64,000 nucleotides of DNA from Bacillus oleivorans (GTDB lineage Bacteria; Bacillota; Bacilli; Bacillales; JC228), in contig NZ_OAOP01000005.1 in NCBI RefSeq assembly GCF_900207585.1, positions 124,001-188,000 on the forward strand. The letters are read 5' to 3'. The notes under the pieces were generated by a model that worked only from the letters and a program-made list of their open reading frames with translations, was not told the DNA's origin and did no database searches. Below, piece by piece: positions 54,437 to 64,000 of this stretch (position 1 is the stretch's first letter; each line of letters starts with the position of its first letter). Position numbers and translations under genes: made by a program.

Positions 54437-57400
54437 ATGTCATTTGTCCATCTCTATGTAAAAAGTGCGTATAGCCTGCTGCAAAGCTCATTATCCATAG
54501 AGAGCTTAGTAAAAGAAGCTAAAGCTAAAGGCTATTCTGCGATAGCATTAACAGACCATCATGTTATGTATGGAGTTTTTCCATTTTATAAAGAATGTCT
54601 GAAACAAGGCATCAAACCGATAATTGGACTTACCGTTGAAGTTGAACAGGATCATCAGCAAACTAGAACAGTCGTATTATTGGCCAAAAGTTTTACAGGC
54701 TATCAATCTTTAGTAAAAATTTCATCAGCGATTCAAACCCAATCGTCCCATCGATTACCCCTTAAATGGTTAAGAGCCTATAATCAGGAGGTAATCGGAA
54801 TTTTGGCAGAATTGCCAGTACAGACATCTAATGAAAATCAGAAGAAATTGGATTATAAAGCAATTACGACTGTCAAAAACTGTTTTGAACCATCTTCGTT
54901 TTTCGTTGGTATTAGGAACGAAGATTTATTAATTCACGCAAATGCTGTTAAAGAATGTTTTTCTAACCAAATCGAATGTGTGGCGATACAGCCTGTCCAC
55001 TATGGAAACGAGGAAGATGCTTTTGTATATCGCTGTTTGTCTGCGATCAGGGATGGAGTTAAGCTTTCAGAACAAGGTGATAACTTAGCATGGACAGAAG
55101 GGCGCGATTTAAAGTCTAAAGCTGAGATGGTTGAATTGTTCGAAGCCTATCCGAATTTGCTGGAGAACTCGGTGCGAATTGCGTCCCATTGTCAGATCGA
55201 ATTTAAAGAACCGACTACTCGTCTGCCAAAATACCCAGTTCCAGCCGGGCAGACTTCAGAAGATTTTCTCCGCGATTTATGTTTAGAAGGACTTGAAAAG
55301 AGGGGCATGCATCAGAACGGAACTTACCATGAACGCCTGAAATATGAATTGAACATTATTCAAGAGCTAGGCTTTAGCGACTATTTTTTAATTGTCTGGG
55401 ACTTTATAAAATATTCTCATGAGAACAACATTTTAACGGGACCGGGAAGAGGATCGGCGGCAGGTTCGCTTGTGTCATATGTGCTTTTTATTACAGATGT
55501 AGATCCGCTTGAACATGGCTTATTGTTTGAACGGTTTCTTAATCCAGAAAGGATTACAATGCCTGATATTGATATTGATTTCCCTGACCATAAACGTGAG
55601 CAAGTAATCGACTATGTAGTAAAAAAATATGGAAGAACCCGCGTAGCGCAAATTATTACATTTGGTACGTTTGCCGCCAAAGCTGCACTGCGGGATGTAG
55701 CAAGAATTTTTGGATTATCCGGCGGAGAGCTAGAGCAATTGTCGAGATGGATTTCCAGTTCTTCCTCTCTGCAAGAGGCTTTCGAACGATCAGAAGCGTT
55801 ACGAAAATGGGTCGAAGCGAAACCGCTTCATAAAAAGTTATTTCGAACAGCTCAGAAAATTGAAGGGTTGCCAAGACATACATCTACACATGCAGCAGGA
55901 GTGGTGATGTCTGAATTTCCGCTGACCGAATTAGTTCCTTTGCAAGGGAGTCTTGAAGAAGCCTATCTAACTCAGTACCCAATGGAGATTTTAGAAGAGC
56001 TGGGCCTTTTGAAAATGGACTTTTTAGGACTTAGAAACTTGACGATTTTAGAAATGATCTTAGAGTCGATTAAGCAGTCGTCTGGGAAAAACTTAAGTTT
56101 AAAAGAGATTCCACCTAACGATCCCAAAACGTTTCAGCTGTTAGCAGATGGGAAAACTTCAGGCATTTTCCAATTGGAGAGCGATGGGATGAGAAGTGTT
56201 CTCCAGCGTTTAAAACCTACTAGTTTTGAAGATATTGTTGCCGTCAATGCATTGTACCGGCCAGGTCCAATGGAAAACATCCCGACTTTTATTGCCCGAA
56301 AACATGGAAAAGAACCGATTGAATTTTGGCATGAGGATGTAGAAGATATTTTAAAGCCAACCTATGGTGTTTTAGTGTATCAGGAACAGATTATGCAGGT
56401 CGCCTCGGAAATGGCGGGATTTTCACTTGGAGAGGCTGATTTATTAAGACGGGCTGTCGGTAAGAAAAAGAAAGAAGTGCTTGACCAAGAAAGAGAACAC
56501 TTTGTAAACGGAGCGATCCGAAAGGGATATGATACAGACACAGCTAACCAAGTTTACGATTTGATTGTAAGATTTGCCAATTATGGATTTAATAAAAGTC
56601 ATGCCGTCGCCTATAGTTTAATTGCGTATCAGCTTAGCTTTTTAAAAACACATTATCCATTAGCTTTCATTGCCGCTTTATTGACATCGGTAATCGGAAA
56701 TGAAGATAAAACAAAGCAATATATAACAGAGTTAAAGGAGATGGGCTATACCATTTACCCGCCTTCTATTCATAAGAGCGGGTATACCTATCTTGTGGAA
56801 AAAGAGGGTCTTCGCTTTCCGATTTCGGCGATTAAAGGGGTCGGAGCAGCAGCTGTTAGAGAAATTTTTCAAGTTCGAAAAAGCAAGAAAATCCAAGATT
56901 TCTTTGATCTCATTCTGCATGTATCTCCGAAAGCTGTTAACCGTAAAACGATTGAGTGTCTGATTTATGCCGGAGCATTGGATGAATTTAAGCAAACACG
57001 GGCGACTCTTTTGGCATCCATTGATTCTGCCTATGAGTATGTCAGTCTTGTAAAGCCAAATGAAGATGAAATGGATTTATTTCATGAAGAAGCAGAACTA
57101 TTAAAACCAAATTATCAAGTGATGGAAGAAATGCCGGTCGAAGCAATTTTAGATAACGAAAAAAGAGTCCTTGGTTTATTTCTTTCTCATCACCCTGTCT
57201 CTCCTTTACAGACTGAGCTTGTCCAATTAGGGATTAAACCATTAGCTGCATTAAAAAATGGAGACCACCATGTGAGAGTTGGAGTATTTGTTTCAGGTGT
57301 ACGTGTGATTCGCACAAAAAAAGGAGAAGTCATGGCATTTCTAACGATTAGTGATGAGTCCGGGGAAATGGATGCAGTGTTATTTCCTAGTGCGTATAAA

Positions 57401-57751
57401 AGGTATTCTGGTCATGTGAAAGAAGGAAATATCTTATTAGCAATCGGAAATGTTGACGAAAGAGCAGGAAAGCAGCAATTGATAGTGAATGAATTATATA
57501 AGAAAGAAGAATGGGACACTATTCAAAATAAACTTCCTACGCTCTTTATTCATGTATTAAACAAAGAACAACTATGGGAACTAAAGACTATTTTACTAAA
57601 ACACAAAGGAAGCATACCTGTCATTTTGATTTATTCAAACCCTAAGAAAACAATTCGGTTAAAACGGGATTATTGGATTTCACCAAGTTCCAAAGCCTTG
57701 CAGGAAATCAAGGATCTCGTTGGACAAGAACAGGTGATTTTAAAAAGTTGA
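54437..57751 (+). CDS. dnaE: DNA polymerase III alpha subunit DnaE
   Basis: Replicative polymerase that in Bacillus extends primers on the lagging strand beside PolC. It has 1104 residues: PHP domain (about 1-220, starting MSFVHLYVKSAYSLL, LTDHHVMYG), a polymerase core with catalytic acidic motif PDIDIDFPD (about 375-383), the palm/fingers with GPGRGSAAGSLVSY (about 335-348), and a C-terminal OB domain (about 940-1020). It lacks the proofreading exonuclease of PolC. ATG 54437 matches the B. subtilis MSFVHL start and follows GAGGAG. ATG 54389 also has AAAGGAAGG and could add 16 residues. Confidence 0.95.
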   Translation: MSFVHLYVKSAYSLLQSSLSIESLVKEAKAKGYSAIALTDHHVMYGVFPFYKECLKQGIKPIIGLTVEVEQDHQQTRTVVLLAKSFTGYQSLVKISSAIQTQSSHRLPLKWLRAYNQEVIGILAELPVQTSNENQKKLDYKAITTVKNCFEPSSFFVGIRNEDLLIHANAVKECFSNQIECVAIQPVHYGNEEDAFVYRCLSAIRDGVKLSEQGDNLAWTEGRDLKSKAEMVELFEAYPNLLENSVRIASHCQIEFKEPTTRLPKYPVPAGQTSEDFLRDLCLEGLEKRGMHQNGTYHERLKYELNIIQELGFSDYFLIVWDFIKYSHENNILTGPGRGSAAGSLVSYVLFITDVDPLEHGLLFERFLNPERITMPDIDIDFPDHKREQVIDYVVKKYGRTRVAQIITFGTFAAKAALRDVARIFGLSGGELEQLSRWISSSSSLQEAFERSEALRKWVEAKPLHKKLFRTAQKIEGLPRHTSTHAAGVVMSEFPLTELVPLQGSLEEAYLTQYPMEILEELGLLKMDFLGLRNLTILEMILESIKQSSGKNLSLKEIPPNDPKTFQLLADGKTSGIFQLESDGMRSVLQRLKPTSFEDIVAVNALYRPGPMENIPTFIARKHGKEPIEFWHEDVEDILKPTYGVLVYQEQIMQVASEMAGFSLGEADLLRRAVGKKKKEVLDQEREHFVNGAIRKGYDTDTANQVYDLIVRFANYGFNKSHAVAYSLIAYQLSFLKTHYPLAFIAALLTSVIGNEDKTKQYITELKEMGYTIYPPSIHKSGYTYLVEKEGLRFPISAIKGVGAAAVREIFQVRKSKKIQDFFDLILHVSPKAVNRKTIECLIYAGALDEFKQTRATLLASIDSAYEYVSLVKPNEDEMDLFHEEAELLKPNYQVMEEMPVEAILDNEKRVLGLFLSHHPVSPLQTELVQLGIKPLAALKNGDHHVRVGVFVSGVRVIRTKKGEVMAFLTISDESGEMDAVLFPSAYKRYSGHVKEGNILLAIGNVDERAGKQQLIVNELYKKEEWDTIQNKLPTLFIHVLNKEQLWELKTILLKHKGSIPVILIYSNPKKTIRLKRDYWISPSSKALQEIKDLVGQEQVILKS

Positions 57752-57754
57752 ATC

Positions 57755-57783
57755 TTTACAAGAAGTATAGAATCGTTTATTGT
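57755..57783 (+). promoter_or_regulatory. Probable promoter of the malic enzyme operon
   Basis: TTTACA, a 17-base spacer and TATTGT (5/6 and 4/6) place transcription start at about 57790, just before the FadR-type operator. Confidence 0.5.
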
Positions 57784-57795
57784 TTTAAATATCAC

Positions 57796-57808
57796 GTGGT
57801 CAGACCAC
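57796..57808 (+). promoter_or_regulatory. FadR-subfamily operator, GTGGTCAGACCAC
   Basis: A perfect 13-base palindrome containing TGGTNNNACCA, the operator form known for FadR-subfamily GntR regulators (FadR, PdhR, LldR). It lies a few bases after the predicted transcription start and 57 bases before the malic enzyme gene, whose downstream partner encodes exactly such a regulator. Autorepression of the operon is the likely use. Confidence 0.72.
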
Positions 57809-57865
57809 CGCACTTTTACGATCTTTATTGACAGGCAGCTTCTATTATTGAAGGAGTGGAAATCG

Positions 57866-59104
57866 TTGACGTTAAGAGAAGAAGCTTTACATATGCATCG
57901 GATTCATAAGGGAAAGTTAGAATCAAAGTCAAAAGTTCCCGTTCGTAATGCAAAGGATTTAAGCCTTGCATATTCCCCTGGTGTTGCAGAACCATGTAAA
58001 GTTATATATGACAAGCCTGAAACGGTTTACGATTATACAATGAAAGGCAACATGGTTGCGGTTGTTTCCGATGGGACAGCTGTATTGGGTCTGGGCAATA
58101 TTGGTCCTGAGGCAGCACTGCCTGTTATGGAAGGAAAGGCGGTTCTATTTAAAAGTTTTGCTGGTGTTGATGCCTTTCCAATCTGTTTGAATACAACAGA
58201 TGTAGATAAGATTGTGGAAACTGTCAAATTACTCGAGCCAACCTTTGGCGGAGTGAATCTAGAAGATATTGCTGCTCCCAATTGTTTTGAAATTGAAGAA
58301 AGATTAAAAAAGGAAACAAATATTCCTGTCTTCCATGATGACCAGCATGGGACAGCGATTGTAACGGCAGCAGGACTTGTGAATGCTCTAAAGCTAGTAA
58401 ATAAAAAAATGTCAGAAATTAAAGTGGTCGCAAACGGAGCGGGTGCCGCCGGAATCGCGATTATAAAACTTCTTTATCAATTTGGAGTACGCGACATTAT
58501 TATGTGTGATTCAAAAGGTGCGATTTATGAAAATCGTTCATATGGAATGAATGATATTAAAGCTGAAGTAGCGAAATTCACGAATCGAAATAGAGAAGAA
58601 GGAAAATTACAAGATGTGATAAAAGGTGCTGATGTATTTATCGGAGTATCGGTTGCCGGATCATTAACAAGAGAAATGGTCGAGACCATGAATAACAACT
58701 CGATTATATTCGCAATGGCTAACCCGGTTCCAGAGATTATGCCAGAAGAAGCAAAGCTGGCAGGAGCAACTGTTATCGGAACAGGCCGTTCTGATTTTCC
58801 AAATCAAGTTAACAATGTATTGGCCTTTCCAGGCATATTCAGAGGTGCTCTTGATGTAAGAGCAACCCATATCAATGAAGAGATGAAGGTAGCTGCCGTT
58901 CACGCGATTGCTGATTTAATTTCAGAGGATGAGCTAAGTGCTGATTATGTTATTCCTGCTCCTTTTGATAAAAGAGTGGCTCCAGCTGTTGCCGGGGCAG
59001 TTGCAAAAGCTGCAATGGAAACAGGAGTGGCCCGGCTTAAGGTTGACCCGGAAGAAGTTCGTCTTCGTACAGAGCAACTTTCGTTAATTGGGAAAAGTGA
59101 GTGA
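57866..59104 (+). CDS. ytsJ: Malic enzyme YtsJ (NAD(P)-dependent)
   Basis: Decarboxylates malate to pyruvate with NAD(P) reduction. It has 412 residues (410 in B. subtilis YtsJ, the main NADPH-forming malic enzyme). The N-domain has LAYSPGVAEPC (about 35-45) and the metal site FHDDQHGTAIV (about 152-162); the NAD-binding domain has NGAGAAGIAI (about 191-200). TTG 57866 follows AAGGAG nine bases upstream; the in-frame TTG at 57848 lies before that site. Its last four bases overlap a possible first start of the regulator gene. Confidence 0.94.
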   Translation: MTLREEALHMHRIHKGKLESKSKVPVRNAKDLSLAYSPGVAEPCKVIYDKPETVYDYTMKGNMVAVVSDGTAVLGLGNIGPEAALPVMEGKAVLFKSFAGVDAFPICLNTTDVDKIVETVKLLEPTFGGVNLEDIAAPNCFEIEERLKKETNIPVFHDDQHGTAIVTAAGLVNALKLVNKKMSEIKVVANGAGAAGIAIIKLLYQFGVRDIIMCDSKGAIYENRSYGMNDIKAEVAKFTNRNREEGKLQDVIKGADVFIGVSVAGSLTREMVETMNNNSIIFAMANPVPEIMPEEAKLAGATVIGTGRSDFPNQVNNVLAFPGIFRGALDVRATHINEEMKVAAVHAIADLISEDELSADYVIPAPFDKRVAPAVAGAVAKAAMETGVARLKVDPEEVRLRTEQLSLIGKSE

Positions 59105-59112
59105 GGGGACCT

Positions 59113-59715
59113 GTGATAAATAATGCGGCTACAAAGGTATATATTGAAATTGTAGAACGTCTCCGAGACATGATCGCTAAAGATGGGTTGGGCTCGGGCG
59201 ACCGCATTCCTTCAGAAAGAGAGCTTTCTGAAACGTTAGGGTATGGTCGCTCTAGTGTAAGAGAAGCACTCCGAGCATTAGAACTTTTAGGATTAATTGA
59301 AACTCGCCGGGGTGAAGGGACGTTTATTAAAGATTTTCAAGAACATCAGCTTGTAGAGCTTTTAGGAACATTTATCTTACAGGGTCAAAAAGTCAGAAGC
59401 GACGCTTTGGAATCGAAAGCAATGATTGAAAAGAACTGTATTGAACTTCTTTTTTTAAAAGGGCGGGAAAAGCTGCTTTCCAATTTACTAGAAAATGAAA
59501 ATGTAAGTTTCAATGAAATAATGGTAAAAATTGTAGAAGGTGCTGATAATCGTCTGTTAAAAAAGATTTGGAAAATATTATCTGAGTACATCTCATCTTT
59601 CCACCAGGAAGACATTAATCAGGATCATGTGAAGTCCTTTGTTCAAGCACTTATCCATTCTGATCAGAAAGCGGCTTTAGCAGCATTTGATCAAATGCGT
59701 AATTTGTCGAAGTAA
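59113..59715 (+). CDS. GntR/FadR-subfamily transcriptional regulator
   Basis: About 200 residues. The N-terminal winged helix (about 5-72) carries the FadR-subfamily signature [18 protein letters not shown] then [21 protein letters not shown]. The C-terminal part is helical but shorter and less clear than a standard FCD ligand domain. It probably senses a carboxylic acid (malate, pyruvate or an acyl-CoA; inferred) and binds the palindrome at 57796-57808. GTG 59113 is favoured because GAGGGG precedes it; GTG 59101 overlaps the malic enzyme stop. It is translated in close coupling with ytsJ and lies upstream of accD. Confidence 0.87.
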   Translation: MINNAATKVYIEIVERLRDMIAKDGLGSGDRIPSERELSETLGYGRSSVREALRALELLGLIETRRGEGTFIKDFQEHQLVELLGTFILQGQKVRSDALESKAMIEKNCIELLFLKGREKLLSNLLENENVSFNEIMVKIVEGADNRLLKKIWKILSEYISSFHQEDINQDHVKSFVQALIHSDQKAALAAFDQMRNLSK

Positions 59716-59833
59716 AGGTGACAAAATAAACCAACATTTTTGGACATCATTTAGTACAGTCAAGTATAGGAGATTTGGACAAGTTCTAAATAGACCAAAG
59801 GTATTGTCGGCTTTAAAACAAGGAGGTTACACC

Positions 59834-60712
59834 TTGCTAAAAGATATTTTTTCAAAACAAAAAAAGAGGAAATATGCAACAATCCCTTCGGAAGCAGCAA
59901 AGCATGACGTTCCGGAAGGGATTATGACTAAATGCCCCTCTTGTAAAAAAATCATGTTTTCAAAAGAATTGGCTAAAAATGAAAAAGTCTGTATGGAATG
60001 TGGCTATCATTTTCCTATGTCTGCATTCGAAAGGGTTGAAAGTCTGCTTGATGAAAATAGCTTTACCGAATATGATCAAGATTTAGTTTCTGAAAATCCG
60101 CTAGGTTTTCCTGGCTATATTGAAAAACTAGAAAAGGATCAGCAAAAGACAAAATTAAATGAAGCGGTCTTAACGGGAACAGGAACTATTTCAAGTTTTC
60201 CAATTTCCTTAGCTATTATGGACTCTGGTTTTCGAATGGGAAGCATGGGTTCGGTAGTGGGTGAAAAGATTACCCGAGCCATCGAAAGAGCGAGAGCAGA
60301 AAAGATTCCTTTCATCATATTTACTGCTTCCGGCGGAGCAAGAATGCAAGAGGGCATCTTAAGTTTAATGCAGATGGCGAAAACAAGTGCAGCGTTAAAA
60401 GCATTTAGCGAGGATGGCGGACTTTTTATCTCGGTTATGACTCATCCTACAACAGGAGGAGTATCAGCTAGTTTTGCTTCATTAGGAGACTATAATTTTG
60501 CTGAACCGGGTGCATTAATAGGCTTTGCCGGCCGAAGAATTATCGAACAAACCATCCGCGAGGAGCTCCCTGATGACTTTCAAACAGCCGAGTTCCTGTT
60601 AAAGCATGGACAGCTGGATGCTGTTATTTCCAGACTTGAATTAAAAGAAAAGCTAACCCAAGTTCTAGATATACATTGTGGAAGGAGGGAGCTTGAATGG
60701 TTGGAGAACTAG
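59834..60712 (+). CDS. accD: Acetyl-CoA carboxylase carboxyltransferase subunit beta
   Basis: Half of the carboxyltransferase that makes malonyl-CoA for fatty acid synthesis. It has 292 residues. An N-terminal four-Cys zinc ribbon (CPSCKK at about 34 and CMECGY at about 53) precedes the crotonase-like core with [18 protein letters not shown] (about 157-174). It starts with TTG 59834 directly behind AAGGAGGT; the earlier in-frame start at 59687 lies in the regulator gene and is rejected. It overlaps accA by 16 bases. Confidence 0.96.
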   Translation: MLKDIFSKQKKRKYATIPSEAAKHDVPEGIMTKCPSCKKIMFSKELAKNEKVCMECGYHFPMSAFERVESLLDENSFTEYDQDLVSENPLGFPGYIEKLEKDQQKTKLNEAVLTGTGTISSFPISLAIMDSGFRMGSMGSVVGEKITRAIERARAEKIPFIIFTASGGARMQEGILSLMQMAKTSAALKAFSEDGGLFISVMTHPTTGGVSASFASLGDYNFAEPGALIGFAGRRIIEQTIREELPDDFQTAEFLLKHGQLDAVISRLELKEKLTQVLDIHCGRRELEWLEN

Positions 60713-61686
60713 AATTTGAGCGTCCGATTAAAGAACTTAAAAACAAAATTAAAGAGCTTAAATCTTTTACAGAAAAATCGGATGTTGACTTGTCAGATGA
60801 AATAGCCAAGCTTGAAACAAGGTTGCTGAAGCTTGAAGACGATATTTACAGCCGTTTAAGTCCCTGGAACCGTGTCCAGATTGCCAGACATCCAGAACGT
60901 CCAACTACATTGGATTATATTTCTTTATTATTTCAAGACTTCTTTGAGTGCCATGGTGACAGGCTTTATGGTGATGATGCTGCGATTGTTGGTGGAATTG
61001 CCACGTTTCATGGTCTTCCTGTCACCATTATTGGGGAACAAAGAGGAAGAGATACGAAAGAGAATATCCGCCGAAATTTTGGTATGCCCCATCCGGAAGG
61101 CTACCGTAAAGCTCTGCGTTTGATGAAACAGGCTGAAAAATTCAATCGACCTGTAATTAGTTTTATTGATACTAAAGGAGCTTATCCAGGAAAGGCAGCC
61201 GAGGAAAGGGGTCAAAGTGAAGCAATTGCCAGAAATTTATTTGAAATGGCTGGCCTCAAAACACCTATTATTTGCGTTGTTATAGGCGAAGGTGCAAGTG
61301 GCGGAGCCCTTGCTATTGGTGTAGGAAACCATATTCACATGCTCGAGAATTCGTGGTATTCCGTAATTTCCCCTGAAGGAGCTGCCTCTATTCTTTGGAA
61401 AGATGCGGGGCTTGCTCAGAAAGCAGCAGAATCTATGAAAATTACCGCACCTGATGTAAAAGAACTAGACATTATTGATCAAATTATTCCAGAGGTTCGC
61501 GGCGGTGCACACCATGATATAAAGCAGCAAGCCGAAGCAATTGATAAAGTTCTAATGCAATCTATTCGTGAATTATATAAATTATCTGCTGCGGAATTAG
61601 TATCTCAGCGTTATGAAAAATATAAAAAAATGGGTGCATTTCATTCTGCAAATCCAATCCTAAGTGAAACCCCTGTAAAAGCATAA
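60697..61686 (+). CDS. accA: Acetyl-CoA carboxylase carboxyltransferase subunit alpha
   Basis: Pairs with AccD in a heterotetramer to carboxylate acetyl-CoA from carboxybiotin. It has 329 residues: a helical N-terminus with [14 protein letters not shown], the core [12 protein letters not shown] (about 64-75), [15 protein letters not shown] (about 156-170) and [14 protein letters not shown] (about 194-207). AAGGAGGGAG lies inside the end of accD before ATG 60697, so the two subunits are translationally coupled. Biotin carrier and carboxylase genes are not in this window. Confidence 0.97.
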   Translation: MVGELEFERPIKELKNKIKELKSFTEKSDVDLSDEIAKLETRLLKLEDDIYSRLSPWNRVQIARHPERPTTLDYISLLFQDFFECHGDRLYGDDAAIVGGIATFHGLPVTIIGEQRGRDTKENIRRNFGMPHPEGYRKALRLMKQAEKFNRPVISFIDTKGAYPGKAAEERGQSEAIARNLFEMAGLKTPIICVVIGEGASGGALAIGVGNHIHMLENSWYSVISPEGAASILWKDAGLAQKAAESMKITAPDVKELDIIDQIIPEVRGGAHHDIKQQAEAIDKVLMQSIRELYKLSAAELVSQRYEKYKKMGAFHSANPILSETPVKA

Positions 61687-61703
61687 CTTTATATTTTGAG
61701 GCA

Positions 61704-61731
61704 AGGTCTGGGCAACCAGACCTCTCTTTTT
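61704..61731 (+). terminator. Terminator of accDA
   Basis: AGGTCTGG and CCAGACCT pair around GCAA and are followed by CTCTTTTT. Confidence 0.88.
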
Positions 61732-61802
61732 GCTTGGAGAAGAATTTTATGCGCTTTCAATTCACAAATTATTATGTGAATTTTTTCGATCGCTTTAATT
61801 TA

Positions 61803-61831
61803 TTGAGAACAAAACGACTTCGTGTTATGTT
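61803..61831 (+). promoter_or_regulatory. Probable promoter of pfkA-pyk
   Basis: TTGAGA, a 17-base spacer and TATGTT (5/6 and 4/6) lie about 210 bases before pfkA. The long leader that follows holds a short inverted repeat (ACTGATT/AATCAGT at 61917-61943) but no gene. Confidence 0.5.
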
Positions 61832-61970
61832 TAAAATATTATTAGTCTATACTACATAAGTGTTTAGTTTGTAAACCTTTTGTTTTAAAACATGAATTTA
61901 ATAGGAAAAAGTAAAACTGATTAAAAAAACTAAAGAAATCAGTTGGCATTTTTAGGAATAGAGGGTATAG

Positions 61971-63005
<1,035 letters not shown>

Positions 63006-63032
63006 TGTCCTTTGATTTTAGGAGGAAGTAAG

Positions 63033-64000
63033 ATGCGAAAAACAAAAATAGTATGTACAATTGGGCCAGCCAGTGAAAGTATTGAAAAGCTAACACAATT
63101 GATAGAAGCTGGAATGAATGTAGCAAGATTAAATTTTTCCCATGGTGATTTCGAAGAGCATGGACAAAGAATTCAAAATATCCGAGAAGCGGCTAAAGCG
63201 ACAGGAAAGAAAGTTGCGATTCTTTTAGATACAAAAGGGCCAGAAATCCGGACACATAATATGAAAGATGGTGCCATCGAGTTAAAAACTGGAGAAAAAA
63301 CGATTGTTGCTATGACAGAAGTAGAAGGCACTCCAGAAAAATTTTCAGTTACCTACGCAGGACTTATTGATGATGTTCACGCGGGGTCGAAAATACTGCT
63401 GGACGATGGATTAATAGGTCTTGAGGTTATCGAGATTGACCGTGCGAATGGTGAAATACTTACAAAGGTATTAAATAATGGGACCTTAAAGAATAAAAAA
63501 GGTGTGAATGTTCCAGGTGTTTCGGTTAATCTGCCCGGTATTACAGAAAAAGATGCAAACGACATTATTTTTGGAATTGAGCAGGGGATTGACTTTATTG
63601 CCGCTTCTTTTGTGCGCAGAGCATCCGACGTGATTGAGATCCGACGGTTATTAGAAGAGAAACACGCAGGTCACATCCATATCATTCCTAAGATAGAAAA
63701 CCAAGAGGGCGTCGATAATATTGATGAAATTCTTGAGGTTTCAGATGGTCTGATGGTAGCCAGGGGGGATCTCGGCGTAGAAATCCCAGCTGAAGAAGTA
63801 CCTCTTGTTCAAAAAGAACTAATCCGAAAATGTAATGCACAAGGAAAACCAGTTATTACGGCGACGCAAATGTTAGATTCGATGCAGCGAAATCCGAGAC
63901 CAACAAGAGCTGAAGCGAGCGATGTCGCTAATGCGATTTTTGACGGGACAGACGCTATTATGCTTTCAGGTGAAACAGCAGCCGGACAATATCCGGTAGA
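63033..64000 (+). CDS. pyk: Pyruvate kinase (C-terminus beyond window)
   Basis: Makes pyruvate and ATP from phosphoenolpyruvate. The first 322 codons are visible. The substrate and metal residues are in RLNFSHG (about 32-38), [10 protein letters not shown] (about 68-77), [10 protein letters not shown] (about 216-225) and [11 protein letters not shown] (about 241-251), with the helix TATQMLDSM (about 277-285) and AIMLSGETA near the window edge. The C-terminal allosteric domain, and the extra PEP-utiliser-like domain of Bacillus enzymes, cannot be seen. AGGAGG precedes ATG 63033. Second gene after pfkA. Confidence 0.97.
   Translation, partial: MRKTKIVCTIGPASESIEKLTQLIEAGMNVARLNFSHGDFEEHGQRIQNIREAAKATGKKVAILLDTKGPEIRTHNMKDGAIELKTGEKTIVAMTEVEGTPEKFSVTYAGLIDDVHAGSKILLDDGLIGLEVIEIDRANGEILTKVLNNGTLKNKKGVNVPGVSVNLPGITEKDANDIIFGIEQGIDFIAASFVRRASDVIEIRRLLEEKHAGHIHIIPKIENQEGVDNIDEILEVSDGLMVARGDLGVEIPAEEVPLVQKELIRKCNAQGKPVITATQMLDSMQRNPRPTRAEASDVANAIFDGTDAIMLSGETAAGQYPV

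Noticed and set aside
59687-59833. 49-residue N-terminal extension of AccD
   Set aside because: It overlaps the GntR gene and ignores the AAGGAGGT just before TTG 59834.
59716-59833. FapR operator before accD
   Set aside because: TTTAGTACAGTCAAGTATAG has some likeness to the FapR palindrome but lacks its symmetry.

Overview
The window looks like a chromosome segment of an endospore-forming member of the Bacillaceae. The evidence is an alpha/beta-type small acid-soluble spore protein, the sporulation genes ytfJ, ytrH and ytrI, ezrA, refZ and sftA, the acuABC/acsA module, a tyrosine T-box, Gram-positive Shine-Dalgarno sequences, frequent TTG and GTG starts, and a gene order close to that recalled for the ytpP-to-pyk stretch of Bacillus subtilis. 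It is not B. subtilis itself. Several genes recalled from that map (ytpR, ytxJ, a mot pair next to ccpA, sppA/yteJ) are not seen. Others are added: a short nicotinate phosphoribosyltransferase, a class A penicillin-binding protein, an ECF-sigma operon, an EcsC-family gene, rarD and an M24 peptidase.

Layout. Positions 1-1536 hold a truncated chemotaxis receptor on the minus strand with a sigma-D-like promoter. 1.8-8.5 kb: ytpP, ytpQ, sftA, a nicotinate phosphoribosyltransferase and murC. 8.5-14 kb: a small tandem repeat, ampS (minus), ytxG-ytxH behind a sigma-B-like promoter, aroA (chorismate mutase-DAHP synthase) and ccpA. 13.8-18.2 kb: acuC-acuB-acuA (minus), divergent from acsA. 18.2-18.8 kb: no gene, but an unusual two-part array of degenerate 20-21 base repeats. 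18.9-23.4 kb: a class A PBP (minus) and T-box-controlled tyrS. 23.6-26 kb: a three-gene accessory operon (unusually long ECF sigma factor, BtrH/C39-like protein, GyrI-like protein). 26-35.5 kb: rpsD, a GGDEF protein, free methionine-R-sulfoxide reductase, refZ, hisJ, ezrA, nifZ-thiI and sspA. 35.6-36.4 kb: a small inverted-repeat element beside a decayed IS1182-type transposase. 36.5-49 kb: an acyl-CoA ligase, an amidohydrolase, rarD, ytfI-ytfJ, tpx, ytxK-ackA, an EcsC protein with a small acidic protein, ald, and an M24 peptidase (minus). 49-54.3 kb: ytkL, a small membrane protein, ytoI, a second inverted-repeat element, ytpI (minus), nrnA and ytrH-ytrI (minus). 54.4-64 kb: dnaE, malic enzyme with a FadR-type regulator, accD-accA, pfkA and the first two-thirds of pyk.

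The core theme is central carbon metabolism and its control. CcpA, acetate activation and its acetylation switch (acsA/acuABC), acetate kinase, malic enzyme with its own regulator, acetyl-CoA carboxylase, phosphofructokinase and pyruvate kinase all lie within 64 kb. They are mixed with cell division (sftA, ezrA, refZ), cell wall (murC, PBP), translation (tyrS, rpsD, thiI) and sporulation genes. The least explained parts are the repeat array at 18.4-18.8 kb, the sigma operon at 23.6-26 kb, and several structured intergenic repeats (8.6, 35.6, 38.2, 51.7 and 53.4 kb).
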